Counted from the stretch's first letter, positions 1 through 8,892 are shown. The stretch is DNA of 64,000 bases from CAZUMJ01 sp964621605 (GCA_964621605.1 CAZUMJ010000006.1:1-64000), one strand, 5' to 3'. A program made the numbers and translations. The notes: generated from the sequence alone by a model not told the origin.

Positions 1-340
1 GGATGAGGCCGAGCAGGATGTGCTCGGTGCCGATGTAGTTGTGGCCGAGCTGCAGTGCCTCACGCAGCGACAGCTCGAGCACCTTCTTGGCGCGCGGCGT
101 GAACGGGATGTGCCCGCTCGGCGACGAGCCACCGTGGCCGATGATCTCCTCGACCTGCTGGCGGACGGCCTCGAGCGAGATGCCGAGAGACTCGAGCGCC
201 TTCGCGGCAACACCCTCGCCCTCGTGGATGAGGCCGAGCAGGATGTGCTCGGTCCCGATGTAGTTGTGGTTGAGCAGGCGGGCTTCCTCTTGGGCGAGGA
301 CCACCACGCGGCGTGCTCGGTCGGTAAAGCGTTCGAACAA
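1..340 (-). CDS. clpC: ATP-dependent Clp protease ATPase subunit ClpC, N-terminal part (runs off left edge)
   Basis: Hsp100 unfoldase that feeds substrates to ClpP in the cytoplasm. The 113 visible residues are the whole Clp_N substrate/adaptor domain. They begin MFERFTDRARRVVVLAQEEA and contain the two Clp repeats, each with the signature HNYIGTEHILLGLI, 75 residues apart. The start is a TTG at 340 placed 3 nt after the strong ribosome site GGGAGGAAGG (344-353); no ATG or GTG gives this family N-terminus. The AAA+ domains lie outside the window. It is divergent from the polyprenyl synthase gene across about 180 bp. Family identity is certain; ClpC rather than ClpA follows from the N-terminal sequence and the actinobacterial context. 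Confidence 0.93.
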   Translation of the reverse strand, partial: MFERFTDRARRVVVLAQEEARLLNHNYIGTEHILLGLIHEGEGVAAKALESLGISLEAVRQQVEEIIGHGGSSPSGHIPFTPRAKKVLELSLREALQLGHNYIGTEHILLGLI

Positions 341-524
341 AGGACCTTCCTCCCACGGAAGGGAAACGTGCGTCAAGTGTACCCGGCGCCGACCGTTGTC
401 CACGGCGGGAGTCCCCACAGGTTTCCCGGCACAACAACCGGTGGCCTATCGTCGCCCAGATGCCGGATCGCGCGCCGCATGGTGAGGCGCCCCGTGCGCC
501 CCTGACGAGACGAGACGGACAGAC

Positions 525-1502
525 GTGAGCGCCAACCCTCTCCTCACCCTCCCGGCGATGGCCGACGACCTCGCGCGGGTCGAGACCGAGCTCCTCGACG
601 CCGTGCGCACCGACCACGATGGCCTGACCGAGATGGCCGGTCATCTCATCCGTGCGGGCGGAAAGCGACAGCGGCCGGCATTTGCCATGGCCGCCGGTGC
701 CTGCCGCGTCGGCCACGACGGGCCCGTCGACCGATCGATCGTGCTGGGCGGGGTCGCCGTCGAGCTCGTGCACCTCGGTTCGCTCTACCACGACGACGTC
801 ATCGACGAGGCGACGACCCGCCGCACCGTCGAGAGCGTCAACGCCCGCTGGGGCAACCTGCGGGCCATCCTCGCGGGTGACTTTCTGCTGGCGAAGGCAT
901 CCGAGATCGCTGCCGGCCTGGGGGTCGAGGTCGCCGGACTGCTCGCCGCCACCATCGGACAGCTCTGCGAGGGCCAGGTGCGCGAGCTGCAGGCCGCCTA
1001 CGACGTAGAGCGGACGGAGGAGTCCTACCTCGCGTCGATCAGAGGCAAGACGGCCTCGCTGTTCGGTGCGGCCGCACGCATCGGCGGCATCGTCGCCGAG
1101 CTCCCCCGCTCCGAGATCGACGCGCTGACCGAGTTCGGCATGAGCTACGGCATGGCGTTCCAGATGCTCGACGACATCCTCGACGTCACCGCCACCGACG
1201 AGCAGCTCGGCAAGCCCGCCGGGCACGACATGGTCGAGGGCGTCTACAGCCTTCCGGTGCTGCGCACACTCGCCGAAGACGAGGGTGGCGCGCTCCGCTC
1301 GCTTCTCGGCCGTCCGATCGATGGCGTCACCCTGGCCGACGCGCTGGCGATCGTGCGCGCAGGCGGCGGCATCCACACGGCGACGGCGACGGCCCAACAA
1401 TGGGTTGACCGAGCCGTCAGCGCGCTCGATGGCCTGCAGGACCGCCAGGGCGGACGCGTGCTCACGGCGCAGGCGACACACCTTCTCGAAGCGGTGCGCT
1501 GA
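525..1502 (+). CDS. Polyprenyl diphosphate synthase (long-chain, IspB/HepT-like)
   Basis: Condenses isopentenyl diphosphate onto an allylic diphosphate to make an all-trans polyprenyl diphosphate, probably the menaquinone side chain. The 325-aa protein has GGKRQRP (45-51), the first aspartate-rich motif DDVID (90-94) and the second DDILD (216-220), all complete. Gly85 and Ser86, five and four residues before the first motif, are small, which in this family permits products longer than C20 (inference). The start is GTG at 525. It stands alone on the plus strand and its last 41 bp overlap the convergent esterase gene. Exact chain length cannot be read from the sequence. Confidence 0.92.
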   Translation: MSANPLLTLPAMADDLARVETELLDAVRTDHDGLTEMAGHLIRAGGKRQRPAFAMAAGACRVGHDGPVDRSIVLGGVAVELVHLGSLYHDDVIDEATTRRTVESVNARWGNLRAILAGDFLLAKASEIAAGLGVEVAGLLAATIGQLCEGQVRELQAAYDVERTEESYLASIRGKTASLFGAAARIGGIVAELPRSEIDALTEFGMSYGMAFQMLDDILDVTATDEQLGKPAGHDMVEGVYSLPVLRTLAEDEGGALRSLLGRPIDGVTLADALAIVRAGGGIHTATATAQQWVDRAVSALDGLQDRQGGRVLTAQATHLLEAVR

Positions 1503-2859
1503 CCGACTCCGCCCCACGGTGCCGAGCGCGACCTCGGGATCGGTCTGCGGCCGCAAGGTCGAGCGGACCTCCTCCCCCGAGGATCCGCCGGGGACGCACC
1601 GCCGAAGGCGCGTCATCTCGGAGCGCGGCCGGCAACCAGCTGTCGAACGCCTCGCGCCACACCCAGAAGGTGTGGCGGCCCTCCACGGGCACCCAGGTCG
1701 TGGGCACCCCGTGCCCGCGCAGAAGGTTCACAAGCCCGAGGTCCTGCCTGTAGATGCCGGGATCTTGGCGACCGACCTCGACCCATACCGCCAAGCGGGG
1801 GAACCGACCGTGCGCGAGATACCAGGACGGTTGATCCTGCACGTACCGCGTCCAGCTCCCGCCGTAGAGCGTCCGCACGGTCGACGCCACCGAGGACAGC
1901 ATCGGTCGCGTCTCGCCGCCGAAGTCGCCCACCGAGGAGAAGTCCCGCGGATGGCGCAGCGCAAGCATGAGCGCGCAGGTCCCGCCTTCGGAGTCGCCGG
2001 CAACGAGCCACGGACTCGACGTACCGACGCCGAGTTGCGTGCGGATGGCCCGACGCACATCCACGTCCAAGAACGTGTCCATCCGGGTGCGCGGGCTGTC
2101 GACGCACTCGGTGTCGCTGTGGAAGCTCCCGTTGTCGTCCGGCATGACCACGACCGGTCCCCACCCACCGTGCGCTGCGGCGTACTGGTTGACGGTCGAT
2201 TCGACGAGGCCCGCCCGTAGCCAATCGTGCGTCGTCGCCGGTGTGCCTGCGAGCAGGAGGATGACCGGCAGTTGCGCCCGGTCCGGACCGAACCATGCCG
2301 GTGGGAGGTACACGTACCCCTGCCGACCCGAGAAGCCCGACACCGTCCCGGGTGGGTCGTAGCGGATCGTGACCCCAACCGAGGGCAACGTGACAGGGCG
2401 AACGGCAACGAGCGTGACGCGGGGATGCCTCCGCACCCGCCCCCGTACCTGCTCCAACGTCTGGCTCACCGGGGGGTCGACCAGCGAGCGCACCGTCGGG
2501 TAGTAGGCGAAGTAGGCGTTGTAGGAGATCGCGGTCGCCCCGATGAGCAACACGACCGCTCCGAGTCCCGCCAGGCGCCGTCCGATCCGTGCGCGGCGGA
2601 AGCCGAGCGTCACCGCCGTTGCACCGAAGATGAGCAGAGCCGGCCAACACCACATGTCGGGTGGCATCGACGGCTGCGCTTCGGGCATCCCGTCGACCCA
2701 CCAGCGCAGGAGTGCGGTGACCACAAGTGAGACCGCTGCCACGACGACGACCTGGCGTCGCCAGTGCCGGTCACGCCAGCCGAGCGCGTACCCGAGCAGC
2801 CCCAGCGTGATCACATCCGCAAGTGCCACGAAGACACCGCTGACGAGGGACACCTCCAC
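1462..2859 (-). CDS. Membrane-anchored alpha/beta hydrolase (esterase / antigen 85-like fold)
   Basis: The 465-aa protein starts with about four hydrophobic helices (roughly 8-24, 36-52, 73-86, 97-115), followed by an extracytoplasmic esterase-type alpha/beta hydrolase domain (about 165-430). The nucleophile elbow is GDSEGG with Ser290, and a late HTFWVW motif probably supplies the catalytic His. The layout resembles actinobacterial membrane-linked esterases related to the mycolyltransferase fold. The substrate is unknown. The C-terminal 40-odd residues are low-complexity Arg/Gly and cover the convergent overlap with the polyprenyl synthase gene, so they may be a read-through extension. GTG start at 2859; a GTG two codons in is also possible. 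Confidence 0.75.
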   Translation of the reverse strand: MEVSLVSGVFVALADVITLGLLGYALGWRDRHWRRQVVVVAAVSLVVTALLRWWVDGMPEAQPSMPPDMWCWPALLIFGATAVTLGFRRARIGRRLAGLGAVVLLIGATAISYNAYFAYYPTVRSLVDPPVSQTLEQVRGRVRRHPRVTLVAVRPVTLPSVGVTIRYDPPGTVSGFSGRQGYVYLPPAWFGPDRAQLPVILLLAGTPATTHDWLRAGLVESTVNQYAAAHGGWGPVVVMPDDNGSFHSDTECVDSPRTRMDTFLDVDVRRAIRTQLGVGTSSPWLVAGDSEGGTCALMLALRHPRDFSSVGDFGGETRPMLSSVASTVRTLYGGSWTRYVQDQPSWYLAHGRFPRLAVWVEVGRQDPGIYRQDLGLVNLLRGHGVPTTWVPVEGRHTFWVWREAFDSWLPAALRDDAPSAVRPRRILGGGGPLDLAAADRSRGRARHRGAESVSAPLREGVSPAP

Positions 2860-3042
2860 ACCACCACGCTACGAGGAGCCCCGTCAGCGAACGGTCCGGT
2901 GAACCTCACCGCATGGTCAAAGTACCGTCACAGAATCGTGACAGCAGCGGGGACGGAGGCTCGCCGATCCGACTCAAGCCGACCACGGCGATCCGGCGAG
3001 AAGCGCCGGCCGGCGAACGGCGAGGCGGCCCGCGGCCTCAGG

Positions 3043-3879
3043 CTAGGCCGAAAGGGTTGCGACAGCCTCGCGAGAAAGGCGTTGCTCGTCGAGAAAGCCG
3101 GTCACCGCCGCGTTGAACTGCCCCGCGTGCTCGACCATGAAGCCGTGCGCACCGCCTCTCACGATGGCGAGGCGTGCGCCAGGGATGAGCGAGGCGAGCT
3201 CCTCGGAGTCGCCCAGCGGCGTGAGGATGTCTTGGCTGCCCACCAGCACGAGCGTCGGCACATCCAAGTTGCGAAGCTCGTTGCGCAGTGCGTCGTCGGT
3301 ACCGAGGATCGCGTCGATCTGCGCGATGAAGGATGTGGCCGGAACGTTGAACGCGACCGGGCCCAGCAACTGCATGGCAGGCCAGAAGCGACGCAGCGAG
3401 CGAGACCCCACGAGCCAGCGGAGGTTGCCGCTCGTGAAGGCTCGCATGCCCTTCGTCTCGGCGATCTCGCGCCACTCCTGCAGAAGCTCGATGCGCCACG
3501 GGTGATGGTGACAGGCGGTGCAGGCCAGCACCAGCGAGCGCACCCGCTCCGGGTGACGAACAGCCAGGATCTGCGCAAGGATGCCGCCCATCGACGCACC
3601 GACGATGTGCGCGGAGTCGACTCCTGCATCGTCGAGCACGGCGATCAGGTCGGTCGCCATGACCTCGAGGTCGTACGGGCCGGCAGGCTTGTCGCTGCGC
3701 CCAACGCCGCGGTTGTCTGGGGCGACGCAGCGGTACTGCCCTGCGAGGGCGAAGCGCTGCAGGAACCACCCCGTGTGATCGGCGCCAAGCCCCTGCACGA
3801 GGAGCACCGGCTCACCCCCCTGCTTGCCGAACACCTGGTAGGAGATCTGGGTACCATCGCCGACCACGACTGCTGCCAC
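3043..3879 (-). CDS. Alpha/beta hydrolase (soluble, haloperoxidase/lipase-like)
   Basis: The 278-aa single-domain alpha/beta hydrolase has oxyanion-region QGLGAD (29-34), nucleophile elbow GASMGG (Ser96), an acid in GSQDILTP and a catalytic His in GGAHGFMVEH near the C-terminus. There is no signal peptide, so it is probably cytoplasmic. The substrate cannot be told from sequence. GTG start at 3879. It is divergent from the mycofactocin-type SDR gene, with 148 bp between the starts, so the two may share a control region. Confidence 0.85.
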   Translation of the reverse strand: MAAVVVGDGTQISYQVFGKQGGEPVLLVQGLGADHTGWFLQRFALAGQYRCVAPDNRGVGRSDKPAGPYDLEVMATDLIAVLDDAGVDSAHIVGASMGGILAQILAVRHPERVRSLVLACTACHHHPWRIELLQEWREIAETKGMRAFTSGNLRWLVGSRSLRRFWPAMQLLGPVAFNVPATSFIAQIDAILGTDDALRNELRNLDVPTLVLVGSQDILTPLGDSEELASLIPGARLAIVRGGAHGFMVEHAGQFNAAVTGFLDEQRLSREAVATLSA

Positions 3880-4027
3880 ACCGGAACGCTAGCGGCTGTC
3901 GGCCTCGAACCCGAACACACCACCGAGCGAAAGTGAACCCTCGGTAGCGTTTCAGCGACGCGCCGGGAGGGATCTCCTGTGCTGAGGCCGCTGCTCGCTG
4001 GAACCCCCACCCGAACTCGGAGCGACC

Positions 4028-4891
4028 ATGACCGACCTACACGACCGCGTTGCCCTTGTCACCGGCGCAGCCCGAGGGCAAGGCCGTGCGTACGCCTACG
4101 CGCTCGCCGAAGCCGGCGCAGACCTCGTGCTGATGGACTTGCCCGACCCCGCGCCGCAAGACGCCATCCACGACGGCCTGCGCGACGTCATCCCCTACCC
4201 GCTCGGGACCGAGGCGGACCTGGCGGAGACACGCGCCGGGGTCGAGGCGCGCGGCTCGCGAGCGATCGTGGCCACCGCGGACCTGCGCGACGCACCGAGC
4301 GTCGACGGCGCCATCGCCGCCGCGGTGGCCGAGGCCGGGCGGCTCGACATCGTGGTCACCGCGGGAGGCGTCAGCCTTCCGGTGGGGGTCACCGACATCA
4401 CCGCCGCGCAGTGGGCCGCCGTCGTCGACTCCAACCTCACCGGCACCTTCCACACGATCCACGCCTGCATCCCGCACCTCGTCGCGGGCGGCTGGGGACG
4501 CATCGTGACCATCGCGTCGGTGATGGGGCGCATGGGCAACCCCATGTCGCTCGCCTACGCGGCCTCGAAGTGGGGCGTCATCGGGCTCACCAAGTCTGTC
4601 GCGCTCGACGTCGTGCGCAACGGCATCACCGTCAACGCCATCGCCCCCGGCAACGTCGCCACGCCGATGATCTTCAACGACATGATGTACAAGCTGTTCC
4701 GCCCGGATCTCGAGTCGCCAACCGTGGCAGATGCAGAGCCGATCTACGCCAGCCTGAACCCGCAGGGCGTGCCGTGGGTCGAACCGGATGAGCTGGCGCG
4801 CCTGCTGCTGTTCCTCGTCGACGAACGTTCGTCGGGGATCACCGGCGGGGTCTTCGGGTACGACAACGGGATCTCGGCCAGCTTCACGTGA
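4028..4891 (+). CDS. Mycofactocin-coupled SDR-family oxidoreductase
   Basis: The 287-aa short-chain dehydrogenase has TGAARGQGR (12-20) as the nucleotide loop and catalytic Ser164, Tyr177 and Lys181 (YAASK). The GQGR variant, the long insert between beta2 and alpha3, and the C-terminal string MYKLFRPDLESP followed by VPWVEPDE are hallmarks of the mycofactocin-coupled SDR family. In that family NAD is held tightly and reoxidised through the peptide-derived cofactor mycofactocin. It probably oxidises an alcohol; the substrate is unknown. ATG start with GGAG 7 nt upstream. No mycofactocin biosynthesis gene is in the window. Confidence 0.88.
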   Translation: MTDLHDRVALVTGAARGQGRAYAYALAEAGADLVLMDLPDPAPQDAIHDGLRDVIPYPLGTEADLAETRAGVEARGSRAIVATADLRDAPSVDGAIAAAVAEAGRLDIVVTAGGVSLPVGVTDITAAQWAAVVDSNLTGTFHTIHACIPHLVAGGWGRIVTIASVMGRMGNPMSLAYAASKWGVIGLTKSVALDVVRNGITVNAIAPGNVATPMIFNDMMYKLFRPDLESPTVADAEPIYASLNPQGVPWVEPDELARLLLFLVDERSSGITGGVFGYDNGISASFT

Positions 4892-4906
4892 CCGTGCCCG
4901 CGGGCC

Positions 4907-5614
4907 TCAGTGCAGCGAGAGGAACCCCGTCACCTCGGCGTCGAGCAGGTCCTGCACGGCGCGGCGGGTGCGCTCAGCCAGCTCGCCGGTGGCGAGCGGC
5001 CCTCGGGCAGTCGGGTGCGGCACAGGCGGGCCGACCACGACCTTCCACCGCCGACCCAGCTCGCGTCCGACGACCGCGACGGGGAGCACCGGGACGCGTG
5101 CGGCGACGACCGGCCCCAAGAGCTCCAACGGCGCCTCACCCGCCCGACCGCGTCGCAGAGGCTCGGCTGCGAGCGGGATCTGCACGAGCTCGTGGTTCGC
5201 TAACAGGCTGTACAGCTCATCCCAACGAGCAGGGACCCCGCCGAAGCGAGCCATGGCGGGCCCGATCGGATCGAGGTCAGGTGCCCCGACCGGACGTGTC
5301 TGCCGACCCACCTCACGACGCACCGTCGCCGCCACCACCAACGGCTCGCTGAGCCCGAACCGGCGGCTGCACATGAGCACCGCCGGCCCTTCCGTCGGGA
5401 TGTGCTGCGCACCGCGCAGCACGCAGTGCCACCGCAGGTGGGTCAACGGGTCGGTCAGCGCCACGAGGTCGGGATCGAGCCCCCACGGGTCGACCTCATA
5501 GGTCCCCTGCCAGCGACGCTGCAACAGCTCGCCGACCGAGTGCCCCTGCGACAGGCGCAGCGGAGCCACGCGGGGCGCTGCGGCGAGCGGCGCGACCTTC
5601 ACACGAGGGCTCAC
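4907..5614 (-). CDS. PlsC-like acyltransferase with degenerate active site
   Basis: The 235-aa protein has the fold signals of 1-acyl-glycerol-3-phosphate acyltransferases: a WHCVLRGAQHIPTEGPAVL lead-in and a PVLPVAVVGRELGRRWKVV block followed by VGPPVPHP. Where the catalytic HX4D motif should follow the GPAVL strand, the sequence is CSRRFGLSE, so both the His and the Asp are lost. It may be inactive or a binding protein. GTG start preceded by GGAGAGGAGG. Its start overlaps the upstream epimerase stop in a GTGA, so the two are translationally coupled; the pair may act on a membrane lipid (inference). Confidence 0.65.
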   Translation of the reverse strand: MSPRVKVAPLAAAPRVAPLRLSQGHSVGELLQRRWQGTYEVDPWGLDPDLVALTDPLTHLRWHCVLRGAQHIPTEGPAVLMCSRRFGLSEPLVVAATVRREVGRQTRPVGAPDLDPIGPAMARFGGVPARWDELYSLLANHELVQIPLAAEPLRRGRAGEAPLELLGPVVAARVPVLPVAVVGRELGRRWKVVVGPPVPHPTARGPLATGELAERTRRAVQDLLDAEVTGFLSLH

Positions 5615-6576
5615 GCGGCCACCTCCTCTCCAGGCTCGATGTAGACGACCCGGGCCCAGTCGAACAGCTCCCGCACGACGTCGGTGACCGTGCGGGTGGG
5701 CGTCACGCCGAGCAGTGCCTGCGCGCGGTGCCCATCCGCCACGCGTCCACGCACGAGCAACTCCACCACATGATCGGGCAGCGGCGCCCCGAGCACCTCT
5801 CCGGCGAGGCGCGCCACGAACCAGCCGGCGCTCAGGACCGGCACAGGGATGCGACTCCCCAGGCGCGCCGCCTGAGACGCGGTGAGGGCGCCGGGCGCCA
5901 CCACGTTGACCGGCCCGTCAGGCCGCGCGTCGATCGAGGCGACGATCGCAGCGGCGGCGTCTTCCTGGTGCAGCAGGCAGAACGGCCGGTCACCGAGCGC
6001 ACTGACCGGCACCACGGGGAGGCGGAGGTACCGCCCGAGCGGGCTCGGGAAGTGGGGGCCTGCCAACGGCGCGAGACGCAAGAGCGTCAGGGCGACGCCG
6101 GCTGTGGAAGCGGCATCGGCAGCGAGCGTCTCGACCTGGAGCAACGACCGCCCGAACGCGCACGTAGGTTGGGGCGGTACGAGTTCGTCGGGCCGGGCCG
6201 GGCCGCCGCGACGCCGGCCGTACACCTCGATGCCGGAACGCACCACGATGTGCTCCAGCGACGGGCACTCGGCCGCCGCGCCCAGCACCGACGTCGAGTT
6301 GGCGGCGGTGGCGGTGCGAGCCTGGCCTGGCTGCAACCGGGCGTGCGGCTCGAAGACGCCGAGGTGCAGCAGGTGGGTGGGGTCTGCGTCGGTGACCACG
6401 CCGACGAGCCGCCGGTGGTCACGCGGGTCGACGCGGTGGAACTTCGCGCGTGCAAGACGCCGCCGGGGTGGGTCGAGATCGATCCCGATCACCTCGTCGA
6501 CGTCGCTTCGGACCTCCAGGAGCTGCGCCACTCGCGTGCCGAGCTCCCCTCCCATTCCTGTGATGACCACCCGCAT
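5611..6576 (-). CDS. NAD-dependent epimerase/dehydratase family protein
   Basis: The 321-aa extended SDR-type protein begins MRVVITGMGGELGTRVAQLL, a Rossmann nucleotide loop in the GxxGxxG style. EVIGIDLDPP follows as the second strand, whose Asp is typical of NAD binding. The start is ATG at 6576, because upstream in-frame sequence is Cys/Ser/Arg-rich and unlike protein. A Ser/Tyr/Lys active site is partly visible around SGIEVYGRR, although YxxxK is not clearly kept, so activity is uncertain. It lies 86 bp after lysS and overlaps the acyltransferase-like gene by 4 bp. Confidence 0.72.
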   Translation of the reverse strand: MRVVITGMGGELGTRVAQLLEVRSDVDEVIGIDLDPPRRRLARAKFHRVDPRDHRRLVGVVTDADPTHLLHLGVFEPHARLQPGQARTATAANSTSVLGAAAECPSLEHIVVRSGIEVYGRRRGGPARPDELVPPQPTCAFGRSLLQVETLAADAASTAGVALTLLRLAPLAGPHFPSPLGRYLRLPVVPVSALGDRPFCLLHQEDAAAAIVASIDARPDGPVNVVAPGALTASQAARLGSRIPVPVLSAGWFVARLAGEVLGAPLPDHVVELLVRGRVADGHRAQALLGVTPTRTVTDVVRELFDWARVVYIEPGEEVAA

Positions 6577-6661
6577 GCCACAAGTCTGGCGTGTCGAGGA
6601 CCTCGCAGAAGAACTTTCGGCCTCGTGACGTCGTTGCGGTCGCGCGCAGCGTGATGCCCCG

Positions 6662-8074
6662 CTACACCTGCTCGGGGCGCAGCGTGGGGAACAGCACCAC
6701 GTCGCGGATGGTGCCGACATCGGCGAGGAGCATCACCAGACGGTCGATGCCGATCCCCAGACCGGCAGTGGGAGGCAGCCCGTACTCGAGCGCCCGCAGG
6801 TAGTCGGCGTCGACGGCCATCGCCTCGTCGTCGCCCGCTGCCTTCTGGCGCGCCTGCGCCTCGAAGTTGGCGCGCTGCACCTCGGGGTCGGTGAGCTCGC
6901 TGAACGCGTTGCAGAGCTCACGGCCGGCGACGATGCCTTCGAACCGCTCGACGTACCCGGGCTTGTCCCGATGAGGACGGGCCAACGGCGACACCTCGGC
7001 GGGGTAGTCGAGCACGAAGGTCGGATCCCACAGCGCGGCTTCCGTGGTCTTCTCGTAGATCTCCAGCAGGAGCTTGCCGGCGCCCCACCCTGCCTCCACA
7101 GGGATCTCCAAGCCGGTGGCGGCCGCTCGCAACTCGTCGAGAGGCGTCGCAAGATCGATGTGCAGCCCTGCGTGCTCGGCGATGAGCTCGCTCATCGTCG
7201 CTCGCCGCCAAGGCGCCGCCAGGTCGAGAGGCCGTCCGCGGTAGGTGAGCGACGTCGTGCCGCACAGTTCGGTTGCGAGGTGCGCGACGAGCTCCTCGGT
7301 CAGGGCCATCGCGTCGTGGTAGTCGCCGTAGGCCTGGTAGAGCTCGAGCATCGTGAACTCGGGGTTGTGGGTCGCGTCGATGCCTTCGTTGCGGAAGTTG
7401 CGGTTGATCTCGAAGACCCGCTCGAACCCACCGACGACAAGCCGCTTGAGGTAGAGCTCCGGCGCGATGCGGAGGTAGAGGTCGAGGTCGAGCGCATTGT
7501 GGTGCGTGACGAACGGTCGCGCGGTCGCTCCGCCGGGGATCGGGTGGAACATCGGCGTCTCGACCTCGAGGAACGCGCGGTCTTCGAGGAAGCGTCGCGT
7601 GAGCGACACGAGACGGCTACGCAGCTGGAAGGTGCGCCGCGCCTCGTCTGTCACCCACAGGTCGACGTAGCGCTGACGAAAGCGCGTGTCGGGGTCGGTG
7701 ATCCCGTGCCACTTGTCGGGGAACTGCCGCTGGGCTTCGGCGAGCACCACCCACTCGTCGACCCGCACCGAGAGCTCGCCGCGGCGCGTGGTCATGACCT
7801 CGCCGCGCACACCGATCCAGTCGCCGAGCGACAGCGCCGCGAAGTCCGCGAAGTCGGGCGTCGCCGTGGCGGTTCCGAACAGCTGGATGCGCCCCGACGA
7901 GTCGGCCATGGTGCCGAAAGCCAGCTTGCCCTGCACGCGTCGCAACAGGAGGCGGCCCGCCACGGTCACGACGACGCCGGTCTCAGAACCCGGCTCGAGG
8001 TCGACGAAGCGTGCAGCCAGGTCGGCGGCGCGGGCGTCTGGTTCCCAGCGGTAGGGGATGACGTGCTCGGTCAT
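6662..8074 (-). CDS. lysS: Lysyl-tRNA synthetase, class II
   Basis: Charges tRNA-Lys with lysine in the cytoplasm. The 470-aa protein starts MTEHVIPYRWEPDARAADL and has an N-terminal OB-fold anticodon-binding domain (about 45-140). The class II catalytic core follows: motif 2 FRNEGIDATHNPEFTMLE and motif 3 GLGIGIDRLVMLL near the C-terminus. ATG at 8074 is chosen because it overlaps the coaX stop (ATGA) and gives the normal family length. It is the last of the nadC-coaX-lysS run; coaX next to lysS is the usual actinobacterial order. Confidence 0.97.
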   Translation of the reverse strand: MTEHVIPYRWEPDARAADLAARFVDLEPGSETGVVVTVAGRLLLRRVQGKLAFGTMADSSGRIQLFGTATATPDFADFAALSLGDWIGVRGEVMTTRRGELSVRVDEWVVLAEAQRQFPDKWHGITDPDTRFRQRYVDLWVTDEARRTFQLRSRLVSLTRRFLEDRAFLEVETPMFHPIPGGATARPFVTHHNALDLDLYLRIAPELYLKRLVVGGFERVFEINRNFRNEGIDATHNPEFTMLELYQAYGDYHDAMALTEELVAHLATELCGTTSLTYRGRPLDLAAPWRRATMSELIAEHAGLHIDLATPLDELRAAATGLEIPVEAGWGAGKLLLEIYEKTTEAALWDPTFVLDYPAEVSPLARPHRDKPGYVERFEGIVAGRELCNAFSELTDPEVQRANFEAQARQKAAGDDEAMAVDADYLRALEYGLPPTAGLGIGIDRLVMLLADVGTIRDVVLFPTLRPEQV

Positions 8075-8883
8075 TGGTTCTTCTCGTGGATCAGGCGCAA
8101 GCCGTGCAGGGTGAGCCACGGCTCCACGTGTTGGACGGTTCGGGCGTAGCGCGCCACCGTCGCAGCCAGCCCCCCGGTCGCGACGACGACCGCGTCGCCC
8201 AGCTCGACGAGCATGCGCTCGACGATGCCGTCTATCTGGCCGGCGAACCCGTAGATCGCACCCGACTGGATCGACTCGACGGTGTTGCGGCCGATGACCC
8301 CGCGGGGCTCGATTAGCTCGACACGCCGCAACGCGTCGGCGCGCTGGTACAGGGCGTCGAGGCTGATGTCGACCCCTGGGGCGATGGCGCACCCGAGGAG
8401 CTCACCCTTGGCGGAGATGGCGTCGTAGGTGGTCGCCGTACCGAAGTCGATCGCGATGGCAGGCCCCCCGTAGAGGTCGACGACCGCGACGGCGTTCGCG
8501 ATCCGGTCGGCGCCCACCTCGCGGGGGTTGTCGGTCAGCACCGGCAAGCCGGTTCGGATGCCAGGCTCGATCACCAGCGGCGGGAAGCCGAAGTACCGCT
8601 CGGTCATCTCACGGAAGGCCGCGGTGCAACGCGGCACCACAGAGGAGATGACGAGGCCGTCGACCTCCTCGTCGAACGAGAAGCCGTGGAACCCCAGGAA
8701 CTCCTGGATCGCCAAGGCCTGCTCGTCTGCGGTGCGGGCCGGCTGTGTGGCGATGCGCCAGTGGTCGAGCAGACCGACCTCGCAGCGGCTCGCGGGAGCG
8801 ACCAGGTCGTCATCCGCGGTGGGGTCGTCTCCGAACAGACCGATGACGGTCTGGGTGTTGCCGACGTCGATGGCGAGCAGCAA
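8071..8883 (-). CDS. coaX: Type III pantothenate kinase
   Basis: Phosphorylates pantothenate, the first step of CoA synthesis. The 270-aa ASKHA-fold protein has an N-terminal phosphate loop DVGNTQTVIGLF, a second motif IDFGTATTYDAIS and the GCAIAPGVDISLDAL segment typical of type III enzymes. The start is TTG at 8883 with a strong GAGGAGG five bases upstream; no ATG fits. It overlaps lysS by 4 bp and follows nadC by 9 bp. With panC and panD about 5 kb upstream on the same strand it continues the pantothenate pathway. Confidence 0.96.
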   Translation of the reverse strand: MLLAIDVGNTQTVIGLFGDDPTADDDLVAPASRCEVGLLDHWRIATQPARTADEQALAIQEFLGFHGFSFDEEVDGLVISSVVPRCTAAFREMTERYFGFPPLVIEPGIRTGLPVLTDNPREVGADRIANAVAVVDLYGGPAIAIDFGTATTYDAISAKGELLGCAIAPGVDISLDALYQRADALRRVELIEPRGVIGRNTVESIQSGAIYGFAGQIDGIVERMLVELGDAVVVATGGLAATVARYARTVQHVEPWLTLHGLRLIHEKNQ

Positions 8884-8892
8884 CGTGCCTCC

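Noticed and set aside
341..524. Divergent promoters between clpC and the polyprenyl synthase gene
   Set aside because: TACACT-like and TATCGT-like hexamers exist but with poor spacing (15 or 19 bp) to weak -35 matches; not reported as features.
60..1616. Long minus-strand open frame over the polyprenyl synthase gene
   Set aside because: It is a GC-rich shadow frame: Arg/Gly-rich, no motif, and fully opposite a gene with complete catalytic motifs.
3922..3945. ACCGAG/CTCGGT inverted repeat between the divergent hydrolase and SDR genes
   Set aside because: Six-bp arms with a 12-bp loop are common by chance in GC-rich DNA, and no promoter hexamers are clear beside it.
6577..6720. 48-residue N-terminal extension of the epimerase
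   Set aside because: Cys/Ser/Arg-rich and unrelated to the Rossmann start, which begins naturally at the ATG at 6576.
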